A stretch of 64,000 bases of DNA from Bartonella schoenbuchensis R1. GTDB taxonomy: Bacteria > Pseudomonadota > Alphaproteobacteria > Rhizobiales > Rhizobiaceae. Below, one piece after another: positions 29,082 through 40,270 of this stretch. The notes under the pieces are model-generated. The model searched no databases. It was not told the origin of the DNA and worked only from the letters and a program-made list of their open reading frames with translations. The stretch covers positions 868,001 to 932,000 of the forward strand of contig NZ_CP019789.1 in assembly GCF_002022685.1 (NCBI RefSeq), written 5' to 3'. Position numbers and translations under genes: made by a program. How positions within the stretch are numbered: position 1 is the stretch's first letter; each line of letters starts with the position of its first letter.

Positions 29082-31331
29082 TTAATTAGAAAATTTTCCC
29101 GATTTTGGGAATCCTTTTGGAACCAAGCGTCCCACTCCAGCACGTGTTCCCATCCACTCAATAAGCTCATCAGACTGGCGATTAAAACTGCGTTCAGCTG
29201 TATCTTGCCAACTTAAACCTTCTGACAAATTAAAGGTTTTGGCATCAACAACACCACCATCTTTGTAACGTTGCAAACGAACACCTTTACCACGGCTCAT
29301 TTCTGGTATTTGCTCTATGGCAAAGATAAGCAATTTGCGGTTTTCTCCAACCACTGCGACATAATCACCATTTACCGGAACGCAAAGTTTTACTTTATCA
29401 GGAGACTTCACATGCATAATTTGCTTTCCTTTTCGCGTATTGGCAATCACTTCATTTTCAGAAACAATAAAACCATTTCCATAAGCTGAAACCAAAAGCC
29501 GCTTTTCTTGCGCATTATGTACAAAGGCTGTTAAAATATCGTGTTCACCATCCATATCCACTAAAATACGAATTGGTTCACCGTGCCCTCTTCCTCCAGG
29601 CAAAACATTTGCACCAATAGTAAAAAATTTCCCACCAGTACTTACCACAACAATTTTATCTGTAGTAAATGCTGGTAATGCTAATTTTAAGCAATCCCCC
29701 TCTTTAAAAGAAAGCATTTTGTAATCATTCAAATGGCCCTTTAAAGCTCGCATCCAACCTTTTTCAGAAATAATAATAGTTACCGGTTCTCTTTCAATCA
29801 TTGCTTGTTGAATATCATTAACATCGTGCTTTGGGGCATCCTCAAACGTTGTACGTCTTTTGCCTAAAATAGTTTCAGGCCCAAAAATTTTCCGAACTTT
29901 TGTGATTTCATCTGAAATCATTTTCCACTGTTTTATATTGGAGGCTAATAGGGCTTGCAATTGTGCTTCTTCAGTCTTAAGAGACTCAAATTCTTTACGA
30001 ATTTCAAACTCTTCAAGTTTCCGTAAAGAACGCAACCGCATATTAAGAATAGCTTCAGCCTGATTATCTGTTAATTTAAAATGTTCGATTAATTCTTTTT
30101 TGGGTTCGTCTTCTTCACGAAGAATTTGGATCACCTTATCAAGATTCAAATACGCAATAAGATATCCATTAAGAATTTCCAATCGACGATTAATCTCATT
30201 AAGTCGATAACTTGAGCGACGAACAAGTACCTCTTTACGGTGTTCAAGCCATTGCTGTAAACTTTCACGTAAAGAAAGAACATTAGGTACTTTACCTAAA
30301 GTCAAAACATTGAGATTAAGAGGAAATCTCACCTCAAAATCAGTCAATTTGAAAAGTGACTCCATTAAGAGCTCAGCATCAACTGTACGATTTTTGGGAA
30401 CAAGGACAATACGGATATCTTCTGCAGATTCGTCATGAATGTCTTCAAGCATTGGCAAGCGCCGTGCAAGTAATAATTCTGCCGTTTTTTCAATAAGACG
30501 TGATTTTTGTACTTGATATGGAATTTCAGTAACAACAATGACATAAGAACCACGGCTACTTTGTTCTTGATGCCAACGTGAACGCAACCGAAATAATCCA
30601 CGCCCTGTACGATATGATTCTTCAATACTCTTTTTAGGCTCAACTAAAATACCACCTGTTGGAAAATCAGGTCCAAGTACAAACTTATTTAAATCCTCAT
30701 TGTTTGCATTGGGGTGAGCAATTAAATGCAATGCCGCATCACATAATTCAGCAACATTATGTGGTGGAATAGATGTCGCCATACCAACAGCAATACCTGA
30801 TGAACCATTGGCTAAAAGATTAGGAAAAGCACCTGGTAAAACAACAGGCTCTTCATCTTCCTCATTATAAGTCAAACGAAAATCAATGGAGTCTTCATTA
30901 ATCCCTTCAAGTAACAATGCTGCAACTTCAGTCATACGTGCTTCTGTATAACGCATGGCTGCGGCATTATCACCGTCAATATTACCAAAATTGCCCTGCC
31001 CATCAACTAATGGGTAACGAACAGCAAAATCCTGAGCTAAGCGTACTAATGCATCATAAATAGACGCATCACCATGAGGATGAAATTTACCCATCACATC
31101 ACCCACAATCCGCGCACATTTAGCATAAGACTGTCCAGGATTAAGCTTTAACAAACGCATCGCATGGATAATACGCCGATGTACTGGTTTTAATCCATCT
31201 CGTACATCAGGTAATGCACGGTGTGTAATGGTAGAAAGCGCATAGGCCAAATAGCGTTCCTGCAAAGCAGAACACAATTCTACTGGCTCAATACATTCTT
31301 TATCAAAAGGCTGACTCATTTTAACTGACAT
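29082..31331 (-). CDS. parC: Topoisomerase IV subunit A
   Basis: ParC is the DNA-breaking subunit of topoisomerase IV, which unlinks daughter chromosomes. The catalytic tyrosine is in [10 protein letters not shown] (about Y128). [18 protein letters not shown] precedes the quinolone-contact region [16 protein letters not shown], where the residue matching E. coli ParC Ser80 is Ala (about residue 89). At 749 residues with a C-terminal beta-pinwheel lacking a clear GyrA box, it is ParC rather than GyrA. The start could be the ATG at 31331 or 31319. Confidence 0.94.
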   Translation of the reverse strand: MSVKMSQPFDKECIEPVELCSALQERYLAYALSTITHRALPDVRDGLKPVHRRIIHAMRLLKLNPGQSYAKCARIVGDVMGKFHPHGDASIYDALVRLAQDFAVRYPLVDGQGNFGNIDGDNAAAMRYTEARMTEVAALLLEGINEDSIDFRLTYNEEDEEPVVLPGAFPNLLANGSSGIAVGMATSIPPHNVAELCDAALHLIAHPNANNEDLNKFVLGPDFPTGGILVEPKKSIEESYRTGRGLFRLRSRWHQEQSSRGSYVIVVTEIPYQVQKSRLIEKTAELLLARRLPMLEDIHDESAEDIRIVLVPKNRTVDAELLMESLFKLTDFEVRFPLNLNVLTLGKVPNVLSLRESLQQWLEHRKEVLVRRSSYRLNEINRRLEILNGYLIAYLNLDKVIQILREEDEPKKELIEHFKLTDNQAEAILNMRLRSLRKLEEFEIRKEFESLKTEEAQLQALLASNIKQWKMISDEITKVRKIFGPETILGKRRTTFEDAPKHDVNDIQQAMIEREPVTIIISEKGWMRALKGHLNDYKMLSFKEGDCLKLALPAFTTDKIVVVSTGGKFFTIGANVLPGGRGHGEPIRILVDMDGEHDILTAFVHNAQEKRLLVSAYGNGFIVSENEVIANTRKGKQIMHVKSPDKVKLCVPVNGDYVAVVGENRKLLIFAIEQIPEMSRGKGVRLQRYKDGGVVDAKTFNLSEGLSWQDTAERSFNRQSDELIEWMGTRAGVGRLVPKGFPKSGKFSN

Positions 31332-31619
31332 AATACGTGAATAGAAATTTCCAAAATAAAAAATAAGTATGCCATAAGGCCTATTAAGTGCAAAATTTTT
31401 AGTACCTGAACATTTTACAAAAACTATATTATGTAAATAACCATTGTGAGTAAAAAATAATGAGGAAATAGATTAATACTGAAAATTTAGAAAAGAATAT
31501 TTACTATTTATTTTATCAGCCGATAGGAGAAAGTGGAAATATTACCCCATAAAGCTCATTTTTAGCATTTTAAAATACAACCTTTAATAAATTTAGCATC
31601 AAAATAACAACTAATTTTA

Positions 31620-33410
31620 TCAATCATTTTTGGCAGTACGAACAATTCGAATTCCTAAATCAGACAACTGTAGGGCAGAAACTTCAGATGGAGCACTCAT
31701 CAAAAGGTCAAGCGCTTGTTGATTCATAGGAAATAAAGAAATTTCACGTAAATTTTTCACACCTTGCAAAAGCATTACGATACGATCAATACCAGCAGCC
31801 ATACCACCATGAGGTGGAGCGCCATAATGAAATGCACGATAAAGACCACCAAAACGTTCTTCGACTACCTCTTCAGAAAGACCTGCAAGCTTAAAAATCT
31901 TCAACATCATTTCTGGTGAATGATTACGAATTCCACCTGATGCAATCTCATAACCATTGCAAACAAGATCATACTGAAAAGCTTTGATAGTGAGAGGATC
32001 TTGACAATCAATAGCCTCTTTTCCACCTTGAGGCATTGAAAAAGGATTATGTGCAAAATCAAGCTTTTTCTCATCCTCATTCCATTCAAAAAATGGGAAA
32101 TCAACAATCCATGCTAAAGAAAAACATTTATGATCGATAAGATCTAACTCCTCTCCTACTCGTGTACGCGCAGCACCAGCGAAAGACGCAAATTTTTTCG
32201 GATTTCCTGCAACAAAAAAGCAAGCATCACCACTTTCAAGCCCAAGTTGCGCACGAATAGCTTCAGTCCTCTGCTCACCAATATTTTTAGCGATAGGACC
32301 AGCTCCCTCAAAGACTCCGTTTTCTTGACGCCAAAAAATATAGCCAAGACCGGGCTGCCCCTCACCTTGTGCCCATGCATTCATACGATCACAAAAAGAA
32401 CGGCTTCCCCCTGTTTTAGCTGGAATAGCCCATACCTGCGCATGTTTATCATTCGCTAAAATCTGAGCAAAAACCTTAAAACCAGAATCATAAAAATGTT
32501 GAGAAACACTTTCCATAATAATTGGATTGCGTAAATCAGGTTTATCTGAACCATATTTCTGGATCGCTTCATCGTATGAAATACGAGGGAAACTTTGTGT
32601 AACACACTTTCCATCGGCAAACTCTTCAAAAACAGAACGTATAATAGGCTCCATCGTTGCAAGAACATCTTCTTGCTCAACAAAACTCATTTCAACATCT
32701 AATTGATAAAACTCACCTGGCAAACGATCTGCACGTGGATCTTCATCTCTAAAACATGGAGCTATTTGAAAATAACGATCAAAACCAGAAACCATTAATA
32801 ACTGTTTATACTGCTGAGGCGCTTGAGGCAGTGCATAAAATTTTCCTTGATGTATACGACTTGGAACCAAAAAATCGCGTGCCCCTTCTGGGGACGATGC
32901 CGTTAAAAGTGGCGTCGTAAATTCTGTAAAGGCACAATTTTGCATGTGCTTTCTTATGGAAGCAATAATTTCAGTGCGACGCATTATATTCTTGTGCATA
33001 GTTGTTCGACGCAAATCAAGAAAACGATATTTCAATCGAATATCTTCTGGGTAATCAGGTTCGCCAAAAACCGGTAGAGGAAGTTCATCAGATTTTGAAA
33101 GAATTTCCACCTCACTTGCAAAAACTTCAACCTCACCCGTTGGCAAAGTGGCATTAATAACCTCATCAGCACGTGCACGCACTTCCCCATCCACACGAAT
33201 AACTGATTCAGCACGCACCTTCTCAACAGTTTTAAAAGCAGGTGAATGAGGATCAACAACAATCTGTGTGATTCCAAAATGATCTCGTAAATCAATAAAA
33301 AGAATTCCGCCATGGTCACGAACACGATAAACCCACCCTGAAAGACGGACTTGTATTCCTACATCGCATTTACGAAGCGCGGCGCAATTATGACTGCGAT
33401 AACGGTGCAT
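31620..33410 (-). CDS. aspS: Aspartyl-tRNA synthetase
   Basis: AspS charges tRNA-Asp. It is a class II enzyme of 596 residues, the bacterial length. The N-terminal anticodon-binding OB fold begins at [13 protein letters not shown]. Motif 2 is [10 protein letters not shown], and motif 3 is [15 protein letters not shown] near the end. A large insertion domain between motifs 2 and 3 is as expected for the bacterial type. Whether it also charges tRNA-Asn cannot be told from the sequence alone. Confidence 0.96.
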   Translation of the reverse strand: MHRYRSHNCAALRKCDVGIQVRLSGWVYRVRDHGGILFIDLRDHFGITQIVVDPHSPAFKTVEKVRAESVIRVDGEVRARADEVINATLPTGEVEVFASEVEILSKSDELPLPVFGEPDYPEDIRLKYRFLDLRRTTMHKNIMRRTEIIASIRKHMQNCAFTEFTTPLLTASSPEGARDFLVPSRIHQGKFYALPQAPQQYKQLLMVSGFDRYFQIAPCFRDEDPRADRLPGEFYQLDVEMSFVEQEDVLATMEPIIRSVFEEFADGKCVTQSFPRISYDEAIQKYGSDKPDLRNPIIMESVSQHFYDSGFKVFAQILANDKHAQVWAIPAKTGGSRSFCDRMNAWAQGEGQPGLGYIFWRQENGVFEGAGPIAKNIGEQRTEAIRAQLGLESGDACFFVAGNPKKFASFAGAARTRVGEELDLIDHKCFSLAWIVDFPFFEWNEDEKKLDFAHNPFSMPQGGKEAIDCQDPLTIKAFQYDLVCNGYEIASGGIRNHSPEMMLKIFKLAGLSEEVVEERFGGLYRAFHYGAPPHGGMAAGIDRIVMLLQGVKNLREISLFPMNQQALDLLMSAPSEVSALQLSDLGIRIVRTAKND

Positions 33411-33551
33411 AGTTTTCTGCCTTTAAATTTTAAATTGTTTCATACGCGTTACAAACGATTTTTGGCAGCTACTTGTCAAGACACCCCCAAAAAAACCTAG
33501 AAAAAAACACAATAAAAGACAATTTTAACCTACTTATGCTATAATAGGGTG

Positions 33552-34703
33552 ATGAAAGTTATTACACAGACAACAGAACTTGAAATTGCAATTGCCGCTT
33601 TGAGTAATTCTGATTTTGTAACCGTAGATACTGAATTTATCCGCGAAACAACCTTTTGGCCTCAACTGTGCCTGATTCAGCTTGCATCTCCAAATGTTAC
33701 AATGCTTATTGACCCAATGGTACCGGATATTGATCTACAATCATTTTTTGACCTGATGGTAGATGAAAAAATTGTTAAAGTTTTTCACGCTGCACGCCAA
33801 GATATAGAAACTATTTATCATCTCGGGGGAATCATCCCCTACCCTCTATTTGATACACAAATAGCAGGATCAATTTGTGGATTTGGTGATTCTATCTCCT
33901 ATGATCAAATTGTACAACGCTGCACTGGACATCATCTTGATAAATCATCTCGCTTTACAGACTGGAGCCACCGCCCCCTCTCTGAAAAACAATTGCTCTA
34001 TGCACTTGCTGACGTAACTTATTTAAGAGACGTTTATCTTTCATTGAAAAAGAAATTAGAAAAAAACAAACGAACCCATTGGATGGATGATGAACTTGAG
34101 ATTCTTTTAACACCAACAACTTACGATATACCAGAAGAAGACGCATGGAAAAAAGTAAAAGGGAAAGTTAAAGCCCCTCGTGAACTGGCTGTGTTACAAA
34201 AAGTCGCTGCTTGGCGTGAACGTGAAGCACGCAAGCATAATGTTCCACGTCGTCATATCATGAAAGACGAATGCCTTATTGAACTTGCAATTCAACAACC
34301 AAAAGATGAACTTGAACTAAAACGTTTACGCAGCCTAAAAAAAAGCGGGTATCATCCATCAATAACACAAGCATTAATCAAAGCTATCCACGAAAGTTTT
34401 GAAGTCGATATTGCTTCTTTACCTGACCTTCCCAAGCATAATCCTATTCATGATAAAACAGCTGCTGCAATTGATCTGCTTAAAGTATTATTAAAACTTG
34501 TTGCAAATGAAAATGACATTGCTCCTAAGATTATCGCAACTTCCAATGATTTAGAAAAAATCGCTCATGGTGGTATAATGGAAGATATCCCTGCTATGAA
34601 TGGTTGGCGTTATGAAATATTTGGTCAAAAAGCAGAACAAATGCTAAAAGGCCAGCTAGCATTTTATTTTCACAATGGAGAAATAACAATTAAGCAGCTT
34701 TAA
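33552..34703 (+). CDS. rnd: Ribonuclease D
   Basis: RNase D trims the 3' ends of tRNA precursors and other small RNAs. The DEDDy exonuclease residues are visible in TVDTEFIRE (Asp, Glu), FHAARQDIETIYHLGG (Asp) and YALADVTYLRDVY (Tyr and Asp). The C-terminal half carries HRDC-type sequence starting around LAVLQKVAAWREREARKHN. I chose the ATG at 33552 over an overlapping GTG at 33549. It is divergent from aspS. Confidence 0.94.
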   Translation: MKVITQTTELEIAIAALSNSDFVTVDTEFIRETTFWPQLCLIQLASPNVTMLIDPMVPDIDLQSFFDLMVDEKIVKVFHAARQDIETIYHLGGIIPYPLFDTQIAGSICGFGDSISYDQIVQRCTGHHLDKSSRFTDWSHRPLSEKQLLYALADVTYLRDVYLSLKKKLEKNKRTHWMDDELEILLTPTTYDIPEEDAWKKVKGKVKAPRELAVLQKVAAWREREARKHNVPRRHIMKDECLIELAIQQPKDELELKRLRSLKKSGYHPSITQALIKAIHESFEVDIASLPDLPKHNPIHDKTAAAIDLLKVLLKLVANENDIAPKIIATSNDLEKIAHGGIMEDIPAMNGWRYEIFGQKAEQMLKGQLAFYFHNGEITIKQL

Positions 34704-34808
34704 CTTACAAAAGATATTTCTATAGAGAGATACACATTAAATATACAATAAATCTGAATGTGTTGTTATTTCAGAAAATAATAGACTTTTAATTCATCTA
34801 TAAAAGAA

Positions 34809-36319
34809 TCATGAAATTTCAAACGTCAGAGGTAATTTTGTTATCTTTGATAATTGTTTCAATCGTCCCAAAGGCCGTTCACCTATTAAATCAGCATGAC
34901 ACATTGGAATATGTAATACAACGTGATCTTGTTTTTTCTGCCATGATAGATCAGGTAAAATCCCTGTAGTAAAAGCACTAAAAAGATTTGCAATACGCAT
35001 AACCCCCCAAGGATACGTGCCTTTTCAACCATATCACGAGTTGCTAATTTAAGAACATCTGGAATTTCTTTATCGGCAAATAACCCCGCATTACGAAAAA
35101 AAATAGCTAATGCAGCATAAATGCGCCCCTCATGAGAAATCCCTGGGTAGGATCCTAACGCTATTTGATTAGCTGCCTCATTACCTCGATAATCTGGATG
35201 TATACGCCAACCAATATCAGAAAGAAGGCAAGAAGCTTTACGATAACGATATTCATCTTCAGTTTCTAAAATTCCAAAAGCTTCAAATGCATTTGTCGTA
35301 AAATCAATGAGTTCATCTGCCTGCTTTGGTGAGCGTGCTCGTAAAATAGCCATCTCTTGACAGGCTGCAATTAAAGGATCAGAAATGCGAACTTCTTGCA
35401 ATAATTGTGAATAGAGAAAACCTTCACGAACCCCAGCCCCAGAAAAAACTATTTTTTTAAAACCCATATATTGAATAAGTTCAATAAGGACGACTGCTCC
35501 ATAAGCTAAAAGTTGACGACGATTCTTTGAAATAGCTGAAATACCTTTCAAATTATCAATATTATCACTAGCTACAAGGTGCAGAAAATCCTTCATCTCA
35601 AGTGCATCAACTTCATAACCGTGTACAACAGGTAACAAGTAATGTTTAGCGGCCATATGAAGTTTTGCCAGATTACGCCACGTACCTCCTACTGCATAAA
35701 AATAATGTGGTGTACTTTTATGCATAAAAGAAGCTTCATAAAGTTTCTCATGAGCAATCTTTGCTGCTGCTGCAATATTGTTATTAGACATATATTGCAA
35801 CCGCAAACTACCCAATGGTAGCGTTATCCCTTCACCTAAGTTAGAATCATAGATATTAATAAGCTCAAGACTTCCACCACCAAGATCACCAGAAACACCA
35901 TTTGGCCGATAAAAGGTGGAAATAACTCCATAAGCTGAATAAACTGCCTCTTCATTTCCTGAAAGAACGCATATCCTGTTGTGTAAGATTTTTTCAGCAT
36001 CCTGAATAAAAGCTACCCCATTTTTTGCTTCCCGCACTGCTGCTGTTGCTAAAGCATGAATTTCATCTACACCAATCTGTTGGCAAAGTGCACGAAATCG
36101 TTTCAATGTGTGCAATACCATTTCTGTTGATTTTTTTTCTAAAAAGCCAGTTTTTGCAACACCTTGACCAAGACCACAAAGAATTTTTTCATTAAATAAA
36201 ACCGTCGGCGAGCGTACAAGACCTTCATAGACAACAAGTCGAACAGAATTTGAACCAATATCGACCACAGCAATGGGTTTACACCCTTTTAGTCGACCTT
36301 GAGCATTTGTATATGTCAT
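34809..36319 (-). CDS. ppx: Ppx/GppA exopolyphosphatase, frameshifted near the C-terminus
   Basis: Ppx/GppA enzymes remove phosphate from polyphosphate or from pppGpp. The sugar-kinase-like phosphate motifs are IAVVDIGSNSVRLVVYEG at the start and GDLGGGSLELINIYDS. The raw frame drifts at KARILGG and ends at 34886. The continuation VMRIANLFSAFTTGILPDL lies in the next frame and ends at 34809. Adding one base to the run of six at 35003-35008 gives 503 residues. It starts 7 bases after the ppk stop, so ppk-ppx is an operon. Confidence 0.9.
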
Positions 36320-36326
36320 TGATATT

Positions 36327-38507
36327 TCAGTCTTTATCTGTCTTTTTTTTCTGCCGACGCAACGCCATTAAACGTAAAGCAGAAGATTTAAAAGATTTGC
36401 CCCCCTCAGAAAGACTTGCATTGGTCATAAAATACTCCTGCGCATTAAATAGTTTTTCACCTTTTAACGGTGTTATACGTTTTGATGTTCCATCGCTCAA
36501 TATATCAAAGCTTTGTTGGTTATCAATAATATTAGCCAACATAATTTGTGAAAGAATTTGTCGACGAACTGCCTTGTTAAAAACCGGAACCAACACTTCA
36601 ATACGATGATCAAGATTACGTGTCATCATATCGGCTGAACCAAAATAAACTATGGTATTTTCACTCGGCAAATCTTCACCATTACCGAAACAAAAAATAC
36701 GGCTATGTTCAAGAAACCGCCCTATTATTGATTTTACACGAATATTATTCGAAATGCCTGGAATACCAGGTCTTAAACAACATATACTACGAACAATCAA
36801 ATCAATCTGTACACCAGCTTGACTAGCGCGATATAAAGCATCAATAATTTTAGGATCAACCAATGAATTTACTTTCATCCAAATAGTAGCAGGTTGCCCC
36901 TGTTGCGCATTGACAGTTTCCTCTTCGATATGTTCAAGAATACGATTGCGCAATGTTAATGGAGAAAAAGCAATTTTCCTTGCTTCTTTTGGTTGTTTAT
37001 ATTGAGTAATATAATCAAAAAGTAATGCAATATCATGACCAATGCCATCATCAGTGGTAAAAAAAGAAAGATCAGTATAAATTTTAGCAGTAATTGGATG
37101 ATAATTGCCTGTGCCAAGATGCACATAAAAGCGAAGACGATTCTCTTCGCGCCTCATTATTAAAGACATTTTAGCATGTGTTTTGAGTTCAATAAAACCA
37201 AAAACAACTTTAACACCCGCATGTTCAAGATCACGTGCCCAGCGAATATTCGCCTCTTCATCAAAACGCGCTTTAAGTTCTACCAAAGCGGTTACTGATT
37301 TACCTTGTTTGGCAGCATCAATCAAAGCACCAATAATCGGGCTATCCTTCGACGTGCGATAAAGAGTTTGCTTGATCTCAACAACATCAGGGTCTTGAGC
37401 AGCTTGACGTAAAAAATGCACAACAAAACTAAATGATTCATAAGGATGGTGAATAATAATATCACTTTCACGAATAGCTGTAAAACAATCACCATTATGT
37501 TTGCGAACACGTTCAGGAAAGTGAGGATTATAAGGAACAAATTTCAAATCATCACGTGGGATAGAAGCAATTTCTGATATCATATCAAGTGCCAACAATC
37601 CATTTAAAGTACTGATACAATTATCAGAAACTGAAAGTTCACTTGTTATAAATTGACGTAAATCTTCAGGTATTTTAACATCAAATTCAATTCGAATGAT
37701 TTGCCCACGACGACGCCTTTTAAGTGCAGTTTCAAAAAGGTGGACAAGATCTTCAGCCTCTTCTTCCACCTCTATATCACTATCACGGATAATTCTAAAT
37801 ATACCTTTTCCTTTAACTTCATAATCAGGAAATAAATGGCTAACAAAAAGGCTAATAACATCTTCAAACGCGATAAAACGAAAACTATTCTTCTCTTGAG
37901 GAAGTAAAATAAAACGTTTCAAATCAGCTGGCATACACAATAATGCCGTCACAGGGTGTTGATCAACATGGTGCAACAATTGGAATACAATAGAGAGCCC
38001 TAAATTAGGAATAAATGGAAAAGAGCGAGCAGAATCAATAAATGAAGGCGTTAAAATAGGAAGAATCGTGTTTAAAAAATGCTTTTCAAGCCATAATTTT
38101 TCAATTTTTGAAAGGCTATCAGAGTGAATAATTTCAATATTATTCTGTTTTAATTCATGACGTAAAACACAAAATTTCTGTTGCTGATTAGTTTGCAGAT
38201 ACGAAATCTCAGTTAATATAAAATCAAGTTGCTCCTGTGGGGTTCGTCCATCTGCACTGCATTCTACAATCCCTGCACAAATTTGACCAACAAGGCCAGC
38301 AACACGGACCATAAAAAACTCATCAAGATTAGTTGCTGAAATTGCAAGAAAACGTAGGCGCTCTAATAAAGGATGCTTCGGATTAGCAGCCTCCATTACC
38401 ACACGATTATTAAATTCTAGCCACGAAAATTCTCGATTAATAAATCGTGCTGGATCTTGCATCGTTATATTTTGAGTAGCAATCTGATCCGTTATTGTCT
38501 GTTTCAT
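36327..38507 (-). CDS. ppk: Polyphosphate kinase 1
   Basis: Ppk1 builds polyphosphate from ATP and sits at the membrane. The 726 residues contain the N-terminal [19 protein letters not shown], the catalytic-domain [13 protein letters not shown] with the autophosphorylated His, and [13 protein letters not shown]. The reading frame is intact. It is followed directly by the degrading enzyme gene ppx, so synthesis and breakdown are encoded together. Confidence 0.97.
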   Translation of the reverse strand: MKQTITDQIATQNITMQDPARFINREFSWLEFNNRVVMEAANPKHPLLERLRFLAISATNLDEFFMVRVAGLVGQICAGIVECSADGRTPQEQLDFILTEISYLQTNQQQKFCVLRHELKQNNIEIIHSDSLSKIEKLWLEKHFLNTILPILTPSFIDSARSFPFIPNLGLSIVFQLLHHVDQHPVTALLCMPADLKRFILLPQEKNSFRFIAFEDVISLFVSHLFPDYEVKGKGIFRIIRDSDIEVEEEAEDLVHLFETALKRRRRGQIIRIEFDVKIPEDLRQFITSELSVSDNCISTLNGLLALDMISEIASIPRDDLKFVPYNPHFPERVRKHNGDCFTAIRESDIIIHHPYESFSFVVHFLRQAAQDPDVVEIKQTLYRTSKDSPIIGALIDAAKQGKSVTALVELKARFDEEANIRWARDLEHAGVKVVFGFIELKTHAKMSLIMRREENRLRFYVHLGTGNYHPITAKIYTDLSFFTTDDGIGHDIALLFDYITQYKQPKEARKIAFSPLTLRNRILEHIEEETVNAQQGQPATIWMKVNSLVDPKIIDALYRASQAGVQIDLIVRSICCLRPGIPGISNNIRVKSIIGRFLEHSRIFCFGNGEDLPSENTIVYFGSADMMTRNLDHRIEVLVPVFNKAVRRQILSQIMLANIIDNQQSFDILSDGTSKRITPLKGEKLFNAQEYFMTNASLSEGGKSFKSSALRLMALRRQKKKTDKD

Positions 38508-38693
38508 ATCCCTCAGATAATCTGTCTTTACATTAATTAAAAATAATTGGAAGAATTTTTATTTGCAAATTGTCTTAAAAAGCATTTTGCATTATAGTGT
38601 ATTCAATTACAAACTAATAAAGTTAACGTGTGATTTAAAATATTTGATCTCAATCATGTCTTATCAGACAATTTAGCTGGAGGCTTTTACACA

Positions 38694-38942
38694 ATGTCTG
38701 ACCACAATATTCTCCATTTCCAAAATGACCGTGGATATAAAATAATTGAAATTGGTGTAAAAGAATTCATGTGTGTAGGTGCTACAGAACCATTCGACCA
38801 TCCTCATATTTTTATCGATATGGGAGCAGATGATGAAAAAATTTGCCCCTATTGCTCAACGCTTTATCGCTATAATCATTCATTGTCATTCAATCAAACA
38901 AATCCAACAGGGTGCATATATCATATAGATAACCCGCTATAA
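38694..38942 (+). CDS. CHCC zinc-finger protein (NDUFS6-like)
   Basis: This small protein of 82 residues belongs to the zf-CHCC family, related to the mitochondrial complex I subunit NDUFS6. The zinc ligands are in CVGATEPFDHPHIFIDMG and ICPYCSTLYRY. GGAGGC lies 12 bases before the ATG. It precedes the FAD monooxygenase by 18 bases and is likely co-transcribed with it. A role in complex I assembly is inferred from the family. Confidence 0.85.
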   Translation: MSDHNILHFQNDRGYKIIEIGVKEFMCVGATEPFDHPHIFIDMGADDEKICPYCSTLYRYNHSLSFNQTNPTGCIYHIDNPL

Positions 38943-38960
38943 CTTCTAATATAATATACA

Positions 38961-40208
38961 ATGGCTATCATTGATCAACCGCCAATCATTATCGGGGCGG
39001 GAATTGCTGGTTTAAGCTCTGCTTTAGCACTTGCCCAAAAGGGAATTGCAAGTACTCTTATTGAAAAATGTAAACAACTCGATAGTGTAGGTGCTGGCAT
39101 TCAGCTTACTCCAAATGCAACGCGCATTCTTGCCCACTGGGGGGTTTTAAAAAAATTAATTGAATTAGGCCTTGAACCACATTTTCTTGAGCTAAAAGAC
39201 GGTATATCGTTAAAAACGCATTTCCATGTTGATCTTATCAATTTATCTGAAAAACGTTGGAAAGCCCCTTATATCACGATTCATCGAGCTGATTTGCAGA
39301 AAGTTTTATATAATGCTGTTCTTAAAAACCCTCTTATCACATGTAAACTAGGTGAAAATATCGTATCATCTACTCACACTACAACCCACAGCATTAATAT
39401 AGAAACTATAAAAACAGAAGAATCAACTAAAATACAACAACATCAATTTTATTCTACATCACTTCTTATCGGGTGCGATGGTGTTTGGTCTAAGTTACGC
39501 CAACTTGCCCCTTTCCATGAAAAAGCAGATTTTAGTGGCTTAATTGCTTGGCGTGCAACAGCGACATTTGAAAATCTTCCCCCAAATTTTCGTTCTTTAT
39601 TGCAAAATATAAAGACAATTACTGCCTGGATGGGACCTAAGAATCATCTTGTTGTCTATCCCATTCAATCTGCAAAAATTTTTAACTTTGTAGCTATCAC
39701 TCATGGAGACAATGCACAAAAAGAATGGAATCAAAAGGGAGATAAAGAAAAACTCAAAGCTCTCTTTAGTAATTGGAATCCCAAAATCCTCGAACTCTTT
39801 GATCATATTGACACTTGGAATTATTGGCCACTATTTCAAATGAATCATGATCGTTTTGTAGGTTTAAAACAGCAAGTATTTGTTGGTGACTGTGCGCATG
39901 CAGCCTTGCCTTTTGCAGCACAAGGTGCTGCTATGGCGATAGAAGATGCAGCCACATTAGCAGAAGTGCTTTCAATTAGTGACCTTTCACTCATTGAGGC
40001 TATTTCACTTTATGAAAAAATACGCAAACCTCGCGTTACAGCCATAAAAAAACGTGGAGATTTTAATAAACTAGTTTACCATGCAACCGGTCCTTTAGCA
40101 GTTGCACGTAACTTTATAATGAAAATTCGTTCATCAGAAAACATTATATCTAGCCTAGATTGGCTTTACAGTTATGACGCCATGAATCTGGCAAAAAATA
40201 ATATTTAA
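38961..40208 (+). CDS. FAD-dependent monooxygenase (salicylate hydroxylase/UbiH-like)
   Basis: This 415-residue flavoprotein has the dinucleotide fold IIGAGIAGLSSALALAQKG at its start, the DG motif LLIGCDGVWSKLRQLA, and the FAD ribityl motif FVGDCAHAALPFAAQGAAMA. These place it with aromatic-ring hydroxylases. The substrate is not evident. The broken UbiH-like gene at 6351-7524 belongs to the same broad family but is not a close copy. It may act in ubiquinone synthesis or on an aromatic compound. Confidence 0.85.
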   Translation: MAIIDQPPIIIGAGIAGLSSALALAQKGIASTLIEKCKQLDSVGAGIQLTPNATRILAHWGVLKKLIELGLEPHFLELKDGISLKTHFHVDLINLSEKRWKAPYITIHRADLQKVLYNAVLKNPLITCKLGENIVSSTHTTTHSINIETIKTEESTKIQQHQFYSTSLLIGCDGVWSKLRQLAPFHEKADFSGLIAWRATATFENLPPNFRSLLQNIKTITAWMGPKNHLVVYPIQSAKIFNFVAITHGDNAQKEWNQKGDKEKLKALFSNWNPKILELFDHIDTWNYWPLFQMNHDRFVGLKQQVFVGDCAHAALPFAAQGAAMAIEDAATLAEVLSISDLSLIEAISLYEKIRKPRVTAIKKRGDFNKLVYHATGPLAVARNFIMKIRSSENIISSLDWLYSYDAMNLAKNNI

Positions 40209-40270
40209 AAACGGTATAGTAAAAAACTACAAAATCTACACTCTAAATAACAGGTCACTTCACTGTTGAT

